Below, piece by piece: positions 9,011-16,502 of a stretch of 64,000 nucleotides of DNA (positions within the stretch are counted from its first letter, which is position 1; the number at the start of each line of letters is the position of its first letter). The notes beneath the pieces are model-generated. The model ran no database searches and was not told the origin of the DNA. It worked only from the letters and a program-made list of their open reading frames with translations. Both the position numbers and the translations under genes were made by a program. This stretch comes from CAWCCP01 sp963701245 (GTDB taxonomy: Bacteria; Patescibacteriota; Saccharimonadia; Saccharimonadales; UBA4665). The stretch lies in assembly GCA_963701245.1 (NCBI GenBank), contig OY969576.1:1612001-1676000 (forward strand), in the 5' to 3' direction.

Positions 9011-9914
9011 TTACGGTTGTGGAGCGCGCATATCGTGTGCGATTTCTGTTTGGGCTGTTCCAGCGCTTCGATCAAAATCTTGGACAGCAACGGACAAACC
9101 TGGATATGTTAACTGATGGTTAGGAGTAAAAGCCCCGCTAGGTAACTGAGTTTGTTCGCGTAGATTATGGGAAGTATCAGTCACCGTTATAGTAGTACCG
9201 CTTCCATCTGATGATGGCATCTCTACTTGAGCAAAAGTAGTGACAGACTTTTTATCATTGGCCAGCGCAGTAAAATCATTCGGTGTTAAGGCTTCGCCAT
9301 CTGCAAGCTTATGATTCAAAGCCGCTGCTACCGGTCCGGTGACTTCCATTTCAGTCTCAAATGAGGTATACTTGTTCTTCGAGACATTTGGACTACCGCC
9401 ATCTTGATTTATTTCGCTGACCTCGAAGATTCCAGTATTACCTTTTCCGGGTGTCCAGCTGGCCGTCAGTTCGTTCTGATTTGCTCCGGGATTTGGAGCT
9501 AACCATATAGAATCTTTTTCATAAACTTGGGCATTTGCATCATTTGATCTAAAGCCGCTAATTATGGCACTTACCACCCGTCGGGCTGCACTTCTAGTAG
9601 AACGTTGAAAGGCTCTCTCAGCGTTACCGTCTTGCTGCCGTTCGAAAGTTTGCATACCATTTAACAATGCTGCCGCTGGGGTTTCAGTTCTGAAACTCGG
9701 GCTTGCGGCAACTGCCCTGGCAGATTTACCGGTTGTAGGATTTGCTTGATGTCCTCCGACACCGAGTGCATGAGCACCCAAACCGGCAATAAGCGCCGCG
9801 GTAGCGGCAGATAAGGATAGTACGTCACCGACTCTTTTACTTCTTTGTGTTGGTCCTCTTCTCGAGCGAGAAGCTTGGGCGAGTATCCCCTGAGGTACTG
9901 TAACCTTGTACCAT
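9011..9914 (-). pseudogene. Secreted hypothetical protein with apparent one-base frameshift near its N-terminus
   Basis: The main frame (stop at 9011-9013) encodes a protein of unknown function. Upstream of residue GAHALGVGG it stays open and reads SKRVGDVLSLSAATAALIAG, a convincing signal or membrane segment, but contains no ATG, GTG or TTG before a TGA near 9979, except a TTG at 9779-9781 that lies inside the hydrophobic segment. A good start with an AAGG Shine-Dalgarno is present in another frame at 9912-9914. It reads MVQGYSTSGDTRPSFSLEKR and hits a stop at 9837-9839, exactly where the hydrophobic frame begins. Removing one base near 9840-9846 joins them. The mature part is Thr/Ser/Asn-rich and has no recognised domain. 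Confidence 0.5.
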
Positions 9915-9938
9915 GCCCTTGCTCTAAAAAAGGCCGGA

Positions 9939-11381
9939 CTATTCGGGTCGTGACTTTGCGGAGCCGGTGATATTCAATACCAGTAGTTTGCGAAGGTCGG
10001 CTTTCAAACGCCGACGGAAAGCCGTACCAAGCGGCGCATCGTACGGCCGCCTGACTGTGACCTTGTCGTAAATGTTCTCGAAAATGATGTTCGCATTATA
10101 TTTATCGCGCAAGTTGTTGTAATGCATCTGATCGTACAGCTGCCAGAACTCATCCCTAGGGTAGTAAGCGTGGGCGTATAAAGTCTTTCGACCGTTTAAT
10201 CGAAAGACCTCCTGTTCGACCTCGCGGTTTATGGCCACGAATTCTTCGAAATTCTTGCTCTTTGCCTTGCCCCACACACCAACATTGATAACTATCGGGT
10301 CTTTTGTGAAGCTGAGGCCAAATTTATCAAGTGATTCGCCGCTTGGCTTCAGCGGTAGTAACCACAGTGGGTAGATGTCTAACTTGTGGTCAATGTAATT
10401 CAGGATCTCTTGAATAGTACTACGGGGCATGCAAATGTCCTGGATGATATAGCGCTGAGACATATCGGTGGCGTGTAGCCAGGTATAAAGCTTGCGAGTA
10501 TGCATTTCACCATCAAGGAGCCAGCGCGTCAGCTTGTTAAAGTGGATGCGGAATAAACTAAAGGCTTCCCGTCCCATCCAAAACGCTCCCCGATCATAGC
10601 GGAAGAGGTAATCTTTGAGCGGAATGTAATCTTCATAGTGCTCGTGTTTGTCTGCTACCTGCTTGGCATGCAAATAGAACCAGGGGTCACTTCGACCGAG
10701 AAAAGTAGCGACAGATCCGTTAGCCTCGTCGGTGAACGTTCCCGTCATAATAACGCCCTGGCGTGGACTAAACAAAATGCCATCAACGAAATCAACTGAA
10801 CGATGCACGTGCGCTTCCAGTTTTGTTATTGCAGCTTTGTGTGAGTTGGTCCGTTGGTAAACGAGTTTGACATATTTAGGGGCGGAAACCAACTTGAGCT
10901 TAACAAGCGTCATGACGCCTAATGTGCCGTAAGTACATGCTGTACCCCAAAATAGTTCAGGGTGATTAGTGCGGGACACAGCCAACTTTCGCCCGTCGCC
11001 CAGGATCATTTCATACTCAAGGGCCGTCTCATGGAAGCCGCCCCACTTGAATGCGCTGCTTTCAGCTGCACCGCCCTGAATGCCGCCACCAACGGTTATG
11101 CCTGGGAACTCCATCACTACCGGCGGCATTAATCCTTGCTCAAGGGTCGCATCAACTAACGCATCCATTGATACACTCGGCTCAACCAAGACGTACTTCT
11201 CTGCGGCATTTACCTCTAGTACGTGGTTAAGCCCGCTAGTGTCTACAATACGCCCATGTTGAAATTTGGGCGCCCGAGTCGAATTACTAGCTCCGTGAAA
11301 GATACGAATCTTTTGCCCACGTTCGTAAAAGGATCTAATCTCTGATTGAATCTTTCTAACGGTTTTGTTGTGTTGTTCCAT
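9939..11381 (-). CDS. FAD-linked oxidase/reductase (FAD_binding_4, DHCR24-like)
   Basis: The protein has 480 residues. The N-terminal half holds the FAD-binding PCMH-type domain: YVLVEPSVSMDALVDATLEQG, then FPGITVGGGIQGGAAESSAF and an LGDGRKLAVS stretch, as in flavoprotein oxidases. The overall order and the C-terminal YPLWLLPLKPSG and AHAYYPRDEFWQLYD segments resemble the delta24-sterol reductase/alditol-oxidase branch. No membrane anchor is evident. The physiological substrate is unknown; oxidation or reduction of a lipid or sugar is possible. The ATG at 11379-11381 has a TATAAT-like box about 25-30 bases upstream (11405-11410, complementary strand). Its 3' end overlaps the reading region upstream of the 9011 gene. 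Confidence 0.82.
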   Translation of the reverse strand: MEQHNKTVRKIQSEIRSFYERGQKIRIFHGASNSTRAPKFQHGRIVDTSGLNHVLEVNAAEKYVLVEPSVSMDALVDATLEQGLMPPVVMEFPGITVGGGIQGGAAESSAFKWGGFHETALEYEMILGDGRKLAVSRTNHPELFWGTACTYGTLGVMTLVKLKLVSAPKYVKLVYQRTNSHKAAITKLEAHVHRSVDFVDGILFSPRQGVIMTGTFTDEANGSVATFLGRSDPWFYLHAKQVADKHEHYEDYIPLKDYLFRYDRGAFWMGREAFSLFRIHFNKLTRWLLDGEMHTRKLYTWLHATDMSQRYIIQDICMPRSTIQEILNYIDHKLDIYPLWLLPLKPSGESLDKFGLSFTKDPIVINVGVWGKAKSKNFEEFVAINREVEQEVFRLNGRKTLYAHAYYPRDEFWQLYDQMHYNNLRDKYNANIIFENIYDKVTVRRPYDAPLGTAFRRRLKADLRKLLVLNITGSAKSRPE

Positions 11382-11588
11382 TTGGGGGCCAGTGCTATGC
11401 CACTATTATACCTAAAGTGCTCAAGCCTTTTTGGATGAATGGGCTCCTCCGGATCATCCCCAGCCTCATCAACCACCCGACAAGACGGCGCTGCCTAAGA
11501 AGTTCACGTAATATGCATACAGCTCGTTCCCACTTAAGATCGCTCAAAACCTATCCACCTTCGGCAAACTGGCTAACTTCCGTTTGAG

Positions 11589-11606
11589 TACAAACGAAAG
11601 TTTGTA
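11589..11606 (-). terminator. Hairpin downstream of the 11617 gene
   Basis: TACAAAC and GTTTGTA form a perfect 7-bp stem around a four-base loop, 11 bases after the stop of the minus-strand gene. No T-run follows, so termination is only a suggestion. Confidence 0.35.
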
Positions 11607-11616
11607 TAGAGCTGCG

Positions 11617-12495
11617 TCACTCCTCATCCTCATCGTCTTCCTCATCATCATATTCATCTTCGGGCGCTTTGACCTCCTCCCATGTTTTGCCGGTCATGCC
11701 CTGGGCCTTCAGCTTCTCAGCCGTGGTAAACCACATCCGAATGTCATCATCCCAGTTCTCCTCCAGCAATCGTTTGGTGGCTCGCTTGCAGTAGATGAGG
11801 TCGGTTAGCGATGGGCACACGAACATTACGATTGGGTTTGGTTCGTCCTCGTCCGTCTCAGTCTGCCACTCGCCGTCTTCCAGGAATTCAATGTAGTTTT
11901 TGAGGCGTTTTCTGACCCGGTAACGGGGCATGGTAGGCACAATTACGTCCATTAGGTAGGTGGTGGCAATGACGTCATCATCGGTCTCCGTCGTTTTTTC
12001 GAAGCAGAGCTGCGGGCGTATGAGTTCACTCTCGTTTAGGAAATGGTAGTCATTATCTGGATCGGCACAGTCGGCTTGAGTTACATATGAGTGGTGGATA
12101 TTGTTCTTGCCAGAACCGCGACTGTCGGCGTTCTTCTTATCCATAGCAATGCAGCAGTCTGCTACCAGCACGCATTGGTCAATGAAGCCCCGGCTACGAG
12201 ATGATTCACGATAGCGTTTACGAAGCTCCGCTAGCGGCTGGTCTTGGTGTTCCTTGAGCCAGCGGATACCGTTTAAGCCCAGGTAATAGATGCCGGGCTT
12301 GGTCTTTTCGATAAAGTCAGTAGAGTATATCCACTCGACGTAATGGTTATCTCTAAGGTTTGCGAGCCATACGTTGATACGCTTGTAGTCTTTATGCCCC
12401 ATCAGTGTTTGTATCTGGATTCTGTTTAGAAACCTGTATCTGTAGAGCAGTATGAGTATGGTTTGTTGTCTGGGGGTTAGTTTAGGTAGTGTCAT
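11617..12495 (-). CDS. Replication-relaxation-like winged-helix protein
   Basis: I chose the ATG at 12493-12495 (292 residues) over a TTG 28 codons upstream, because TLPKLTPRQQTILILLYRYRFLNRIQIQTL is where the folded domain starts. That segment and the following NVWLANLRDNHYVEWI form a helix-turn-helix/winged-helix, then YYLGLNGIRWLKEH, in the manner of the 'replication-relaxation' family found on plasmids and integrative elements. The middle part carries several Cys/His. The C-terminus is a strongly acidic tail (DEYDDEEDDEDEE). A second protein of the same type lies at 13906, separated by the IS1595 element. Family assignment is by pattern only; a role in element replication or regulation is inferred. 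Confidence 0.55.
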   Translation of the reverse strand: MTLPKLTPRQQTILILLYRYRFLNRIQIQTLMGHKDYKRINVWLANLRDNHYVEWIYSTDFIEKTKPGIYYLGLNGIRWLKEHQDQPLAELRKRYRESSRSRGFIDQCVLVADCCIAMDKKNADSRGSGKNNIHHSYVTQADCADPDNDYHFLNESELIRPQLCFEKTTETDDDVIATTYLMDVIVPTMPRYRVRKRLKNYIEFLEDGEWQTETDEDEPNPIVMFVCPSLTDLIYCKRATKRLLEENWDDDIRMWFTTAEKLKAQGMTGKTWEEVKAPEDEYDDEEDDEDEE

Positions 12496-12712
12496 TACGT
12501 TGTAGGTAGTTGTATTTAGTTGAGTCTTGTTCTGATGTTTAGTCGTTTGTTGTGTTTGGCAGAGATAGTATTTTGCCAACCCAACCTACACCGTATATTT
12601 ATAAGGTAGGTGACACGATTATTCAAATATTATCCCTTAACAAACATATTTTCTTGTCCTAGCCCATTAGGACACCGTGAGCCATGCCTCCGTCGCTGCG
12701 CGTCAATGGCGC

Positions 12713-12718
12713 TATAAT
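12713..12718 (+). promoter_or_regulatory. -10 box of a near-leaderless promoter for the IS1595 passenger ORF
   Basis: TATAAT ends only 6 bases before the ATG at 12725, so initiation would give a leaderless mRNA. No good -35 is visible 17 bases upstream. Confidence 0.35.
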
Positions 12719-12724
12719 GTTCGT

Positions 12725-13006
12725 ATGACCAATTCCAAGAAACAGTCCTTAAGCGATACTGAGCGCCAAGCTTTCATAGATAGTATTCCCGAAGAGCAGC
12801 GTAACCCGGACCCTAAAAAGACCTTAGACGAACTTATCGTACGGGCTTCAACGACGCCAATTCCAAAAGAGTCGGGCCTATCGGCTGATGACGCAAATTA
12901 TACCGATACACAAACTCGTTCACGTAGAACTGAAGATACTTCGGGCTCACACAGTGATAAGTCCCGTCAATCGAACGCTTCATCTGACTCCAAAAACCCT
13001 CAATAG
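12725..13006 (+). CDS. Small hydrophilic passenger protein of the IS1595 element
   Basis: The protein has 93 residues, and the ATG at 12725 is chosen because TATAAT lies just upstream. The N-terminal half, KQSLSDTERQAFIDSIPEEQ then RNPDPKKTLDELIVRA, reads as a genuine helical domain. The C-terminal half is Ser/Thr/Asp-rich (NYTDTQTRSRRTEDTSG) and probably disordered. That half lies antisense over the last about 57 codons of the transposase. The gene is inside the inferred terminal repeats, so it moves with the element. I do not recognise a function; a regulator of transposition or a toxin/antitoxin-type cargo are possibilities only. Confidence 0.5.
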   Translation: MTNSKKQSLSDTERQAFIDSIPEEQRNPDPKKTLDELIVRASTTPIPKESGLSADDANYTDTQTRSRRTEDTSGSHSDKSRQSNASSDSKNPQ

Positions 13007-13700
13007 TGTTGGTGCTAACTCCGTCGTTTGAGTATTCTTCTTTGCTGTGATTGACGAACCGATGAGCGTATTCGCGTTTTACACGGTGGTAGATTTTTGA
13101 CTCGTCCGTCTGGATTTCAGTACCTTGCTTGGCCATGGCACGAATAAACGGGAGGGCAACGCTGGCATCAGCTCGCTGGGTAGCAATAGCAGCGACCTGA
13201 CCATTACCTTTTTGTTTCTCAGCCATACCGATGACGGCCGTCTTGTTATCTAACATGCCCTCACGTTTATGCTTGCCGCCAATGTAGGTTTCGTCGATCT
13301 CAACAATACCCGACATTGGGTTTCCGCTTTGCTGCATGAGAAGTCTGATCTGTTTGCACATCCTCCATGCGGTTTTATACGTCACGCCAAGATGTCGTTG
13401 CAGCTCCATTGCTGACACGCCGTTTCTCGACACGGAAAACAAATACAATGCATAGAACCACTTTGTTAGCGGCGTCGGCGAATGGTCAAATATCATGTTG
13501 GCGGTTGGCGAGAGCGTGAAGCCGCAATGCTGCTGCATGCAGGCGTAAGCTTTCTTTTTACGTAGCCGGTAGAACCTAGTTTCAGCGCCGCAATGAGGAC
13601 AGAATTTAAGCTGGTCGTAGCGGGCTTTGAAGATAGCATCTAAACACGCGTCGTCATTAGGAAAGTCATGCTGGAGATCGACGAGGGTGTATTGCTTCAT
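12834..13700 (-). CDS. IS1595-family (ISXO2-like) transposase
   Basis: The protein has 288 residues. An N-terminal zinc ribbon (CPHCGAETRFYRLRKKKAYAC with a second Cys pair) is followed by a helix-turn-helix (QRHLGVTYKTAWRMCKQIR). The DDE/DDN catalytic domain has VEIDETYIGG with the first Asp, QTDESKIYH with the second, and the NTIEGFWSQMKR block with the terminal acidic/Asn site. The C-terminus ends in FVYRYNLRH. This is the intact arrangement of ISXO2/IS1595 transposases. The antisense small ORF at 12725 overlaps its 3' end. The gene appears intact and potentially active. Confidence 0.9.
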   Translation of the reverse strand: MKQYTLVDLQHDFPNDDACLDAIFKARYDQLKFCPHCGAETRFYRLRKKKAYACMQQHCGFTLSPTANMIFDHSPTPLTKWFYALYLFSVSRNGVSAMELQRHLGVTYKTAWRMCKQIRLLMQQSGNPMSGIVEIDETYIGGKHKREGMLDNKTAVIGMAEKQKGNGQVAAIATQRADASVALPFIRAMAKQGTEIQTDESKIYHRVKREYAHRFVNHSKEEYSNDGVSTNTIEGFWSQMKRSIDGTYHCVSPKYLQFYVNEFVYRYNLRHQPIGPTLLELASLKPVR

Positions 13701-13818
13701 ATTTCAAGTGTACAGATCTGATTACAGTATGTCAAGGGATAGTCACCGAAGCTTGTCTGTTTACATTTTCTGTCATGATGTTTTACTTTTTACTTTTTTG
13801 TATTAGTTTGACTAAACA

Positions 13819-13845
13819 ATATGCTAGCATATCTATGCTATATAG
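13819..13845. repeat. Clustered AT-rich palindromes
   Basis: ATATGCTAGCATAT (13819-13832) is a perfect 14-bp palindrome, followed by the palindrome CTATATAG (13838-13845). They lie between the IS1595 end and the 3' end of the 13906 gene. Related TATAG/GCTA motifs recur at the other end of that gene, so a binding site for its product is conceivable. Confidence 0.4.
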
Positions 13846-13905
13846 TCAATGCTATGTTGAAACTATTCATTCATGTCGCTTTCCTTTAGCCGTTGAAAAT
13901 AACAG

Positions 13906-14667
13906 CTACTTGAATAAGTTTGCCAGGTCAAACAACGTTGCACTTTGGAAATCTATTTCAAGAAATGACGTTTCCAGTTCACGTTCGAATAGTCGTTGAA
14001 TCCGTTGCGCCAATCGATTTGAATCGCAGACCAGCAAAATTGAAGGCGAGTTATTACTATTCATGTGGTTTTGCCAGACGTTACTTTCGGCAAAAGCAAT
14101 CAATCGCTTAACCCTCGCAATATTCTGCCGATAGGCAGCTTGCTCTATAAAACACTCCAAGAAAAATGACTGCTTGATGCCGGTTACCCGGTCGTTAAAG
14201 AGAATCAGCGCATCCGGTAATTTTTCTGGCAGGTAGCTGCGTCCGTGATTCTCACTTTTACTATAAAATTTCAATTGGTCTCCACTACTATGTTTTAAGA
14301 CAACGTAGACCGAAAATATGAGTAAACAATGTTGCACGTGCTGCATCGATCGGTCTTTATCGTGGTAGAGAGCATTAATAACCTTCGGGCGAGCAAACGC
14401 TTGTTGCCGTAAAAACTGAATTCCTTTAGGGAGCAGAAAATAGATTGCTTCTTTGCCCTGTAATTTATAACTGCCGTCGTAGTGCCTGCCGATATAACCT
14501 TGCTCAAGTAAAAGGTTTAATCTGGCATTGATAACTTGCGAGTGGGTTTTTTGTTGAGCGGTCACAAGTAGTTTGATGGTGGCGTAGTGGAATTTATAAA
14601 GCGTGGTAAGTAGTAATGATTGGTGTGTATTGATTGGTCGGTGAGTGACAGTGATTGTTTTATTCAT
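13906..14667 (-). CDS. Second replication-relaxation-like winged-helix protein
   Basis: The ATG at 14665-14667 (253 residues) is preferred over an earlier start 13 codons upstream, whose extra residues are hydrophobic and overlap the promoter repeats. The N-terminal part LLTTLYKFHYATIKLLVTAQ and INARLNLLLEQGYIGRHYDG forms a winged helix, then IYFLLPKGIQFLRQQ, the same order as in the 11617 protein. The middle and C-terminal parts resemble the nuclease-like portion seen in such proteins (PDALILFNDR, then FFLECFIEQAAYRQNIARVK), but I cannot confirm active-site residues. It is probably a DNA-binding component of a mobile or plasmid-derived segment. Confidence 0.55.
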   Translation of the reverse strand: MNKTITVTHRPINTHQSLLLTTLYKFHYATIKLLVTAQQKTHSQVINARLNLLLEQGYIGRHYDGSYKLQGKEAIYFLLPKGIQFLRQQAFARPKVINALYHDKDRSMQHVQHCLLIFSVYVVLKHSSGDQLKFYSKSENHGRSYLPEKLPDALILFNDRVTGIKQSFFLECFIEQAAYRQNIARVKRLIAFAESNVWQNHMNSNNSPSILLVCDSNRLAQRIQRLFERELETSFLEIDFQSATLFDLANLFK

Positions 14668-14669
14668 AG

Positions 14670-14712
14670 CATATAGTACCAATGAACAGTATATATAAGT
14701 AAACATATAGTA
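14670..14712. repeat. Direct repeats upstream of the 13906 gene (possible operator)
   Basis: CATATAGTA occurs at 14670-14678 and again at 14704-14712, 34 bases apart. This is directly in front of the start codon of the minus-strand gene, where an autoregulatory binding site could sit. Confidence 0.35.
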
Positions 14713-14865
14713 ATCACTGATAAACTAAATTCCAAGATGTAGTGCATGCTTCTAAACATGCTACCGCAATCATGTTTTGAAAATAACTACTATAACAATG
14801 CTTTGGCTTTCGTACTCTACACTCTATCTTGAAGCACGAGAGAATCTTATTGAAACGAAGGCAAC

Positions 14866-14884
14866 CGATAGAGTACCTCTATCG
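14866..14884. repeat. Perfect inverted repeat in the intergenic region
   Basis: CGATAGAG and CTCTATCG form an 8-bp perfect stem with a 3-base spacer. It lies in the AT-rich stretch between the 13906 gene start and the first IS66. Otherwise I see nothing in 14713-14937. Confidence 0.4.
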
Positions 14885-14937
14885 ACAAGTAAAGTATTTT
14901 TATAACTTCTTGAAACAGACCCAAAAGTAATCAAGAA

Positions 14938-16493
14938 GTAACTGCTCCCACCCTACCCGAGCGTGGCTAAGCTCTGGAAGTAAGTGGCTGGATTCATACG
15001 CCAATTAGTTGTACAGATGGATAGGACTGTAGCTAAGGCCTGAGCTCCTTTCTCACTTTTACTACCGAAGGATCGCTTACGTTTTATGACTAATTGTCTT
15101 AAATCCCGTTCGGCTCGGTTATTGTCACAAGGCGTATTGTTAGGAAGACAGACGAATAGTTTATCCTTGCCGGCTCTAGTTAACTGGGCCTTGAGTCTGG
15201 TTAGCTTCTCTGGTTCACCAATTGCTGGTACTGGATACTGACATAGTTCCTGTACCCTTTGCCATAACTCATCAGCTTGCATACTTCTGACCGCTTCATC
15301 AAACGGCTCACCCAGGTACATGTCAAGGTCTTGGTAGATAGCGGCAAACTGTTCATACCACCGTTGTACATAAGGCAATTGTTCTTCGGATAAGTTGTCA
15401 TTGTATCTCAGGTCACGAATACATCGATACAGATGAACCCAGCACAGTTGCTGCAGCCCGGGCAATGTCCGGTAGGCACCATAGTCATCACTAATCCGGG
15501 TACCGCTAAATGGCTGCTTGGTATCTACTCCAAACAGTGTTTTGGCATGTGCGGCACCACGACTGTTCTGAAGAGCAAAACAAACTTTCGGACTCAGGCC
15601 ATCACTGAGATTCCAGGCATAGCCAGCTCCTTGCAAATCCTGGATTGGCCAGGGACTTTCATCACTATGAACCACTGGTGAACTCCGGATGTCACTCAGG
15701 AGTTGTTGGTATTGCGGTTGCCATTTTTGGTGCTGTTTCTGCAATATTCTTGCTATCTCACTGTCAGTCATGGTGAGACCGTACAAACTGAGTAGTAAAC
15801 TGGCTACCTGGCTATAGCTTATGCCTAGACCAGCGATGAGATGCGTAACCAGTAAACGAACATTTGGGCCAAGAGATACGATCGATCCGCCTAAATCCTT
15901 GCCAGAGGTTACTTTGCCGCATTTGGTACAGATACCCCGAGCAACCAGGTACTTAGTCACTAACCTGGCAGTGTAGTCAGCAGTAATATCTGGAAGTGGA
16001 ATATCTTCGACATACCGATCGTGAGTGGTGATGTCAGTGAGTTGACCACCACAGGCACACTGGCCTACAGGCACGGGTACAGTGTTAGTGACGGCTTCCT
16101 TGGTTGGAATTGTTCGTTTAAATGAGTCCTTACTGCGAAGTGGTTTCGGAGGAGGAGTCGGCTTATCTTGATCTTTAGGCAGTGTACCAATTGGTGGCTT
16201 CTTTTTCTTACCGAAAACCATGGCTTCCAGTTCAGCAATGCGAATAGCTTGAGTCTCTATGAGGACCATTTGATCATCTAGCAGTTCTTGCTGTTTGGTG
16301 CTTATTCGCTTTAATGTAGCGATCTGTTTATTCTGGAGGTTGTGTCGTTGCTTACTAAGTTTATATAACTTCTCTAGATTACGGAATCGAATCATGCGTT
16401 CAGCTATAACAGAAGAATTAAGTGGTTTTCTAGACATAGTTTTTGTGTTTGACGAACTATCCCTAGTCTAGCATGGAGGGTGGGAGCAGTTAC
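14938..16493 (-). mobile_element. IS66-family element, copy 1
   Basis: This 1556-bp element has perfect 17-bp terminal inverted repeats: GTAACTGCTCCCACCCT at 14938-14954 and its complement at 16477-16493. It is flanked by an 8-bp target duplication ATCAAGAA (14930-14937 and 16494-16501), the size expected for IS66. It carries one gene, the transposase, as in the ISBst12-type branch that lacks TnpA/TnpB. It landed right behind the stop codon of the 16503 gene. Confidence 0.95.
14953..16437 (-). CDS. IS66-family transposase (TnpC-like), copy 1
   Basis: The protein has 494 residues. An N-terminal coiled coil (about residues 10-75) is followed by a linker rich in Lys/Pro, a zinc-finger part (CACGG ... 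CTKCGK) and the catalytic DDE domain. In that domain VVHSDESPWP holds the first Asp, ISDDYGAYR the second, and NNRAERDLRQLVIKRK the terminal Glu. The C-terminal NWRMNPATYF segment is the IS66 C-terminal domain. The protein is identical to the copy at 20201-21685, which points to recent transposition. The stop codon lies inside the terminal inverted repeat. Nothing suggests it is inactive. Confidence 0.95.
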   Translation of the reverse strand: MSRKPLNSSVIAERMIRFRNLEKLYKLSKQRHNLQNKQIATLKRISTKQQELLDDQMVLIETQAIRIAELEAMVFGKKKKPPIGTLPKDQDKPTPPPKPLRSKDSFKRTIPTKEAVTNTVPVPVGQCACGGQLTDITTHDRYVEDIPLPDITADYTARLVTKYLVARGICTKCGKVTSGKDLGGSIVSLGPNVRLLVTHLIAGLGISYSQVASLLLSLYGLTMTDSEIARILQKQHQKWQPQYQQLLSDIRSSPVVHSDESPWPIQDLQGAGYAWNLSDGLSPKVCFALQNSRGAAHAKTLFGVDTKQPFSGTRISDDYGAYRTLPGLQQLCWVHLYRCIRDLRYNDNLSEEQLPYVQRWYEQFAAIYQDLDMYLGEPFDEAVRSMQADELWQRVQELCQYPVPAIGEPEKLTRLKAQLTRAGKDKLFVCLPNNTPCDNNRAERDLRQLVIKRKRSFGSKSEKGAQALATVLSICTTNWRMNPATYFQSLATLG

Positions 16494-16502
16494 ATCAAGA
16501 AT

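Larger units (their letters stand above)
12631..13741 (-). mobile_element. IS1595-family insertion sequence (ends approximate)
   Basis: The transposase (12834-13700) and a small overlapping ORF (12725-13006) lie between imperfect terminal inverted repeats: TATCCCTTAACAAAC at 12631-12645, and the reverse complement of TATCCCTTGACATAC at 13727-13741 (13 of 15 match). I found no clear 8-bp target duplication next to these ends, so the exact borders are provisional. The element separates the two replication-relaxation-like genes. Confidence 0.6.

Noticed and set aside
11243..11476. Minus-strand frame overlapping the start of the FAD-linked oxidase
   Set aside because: It lies mostly inside the well-supported oxidase gene in another frame and shows no natural protein character.
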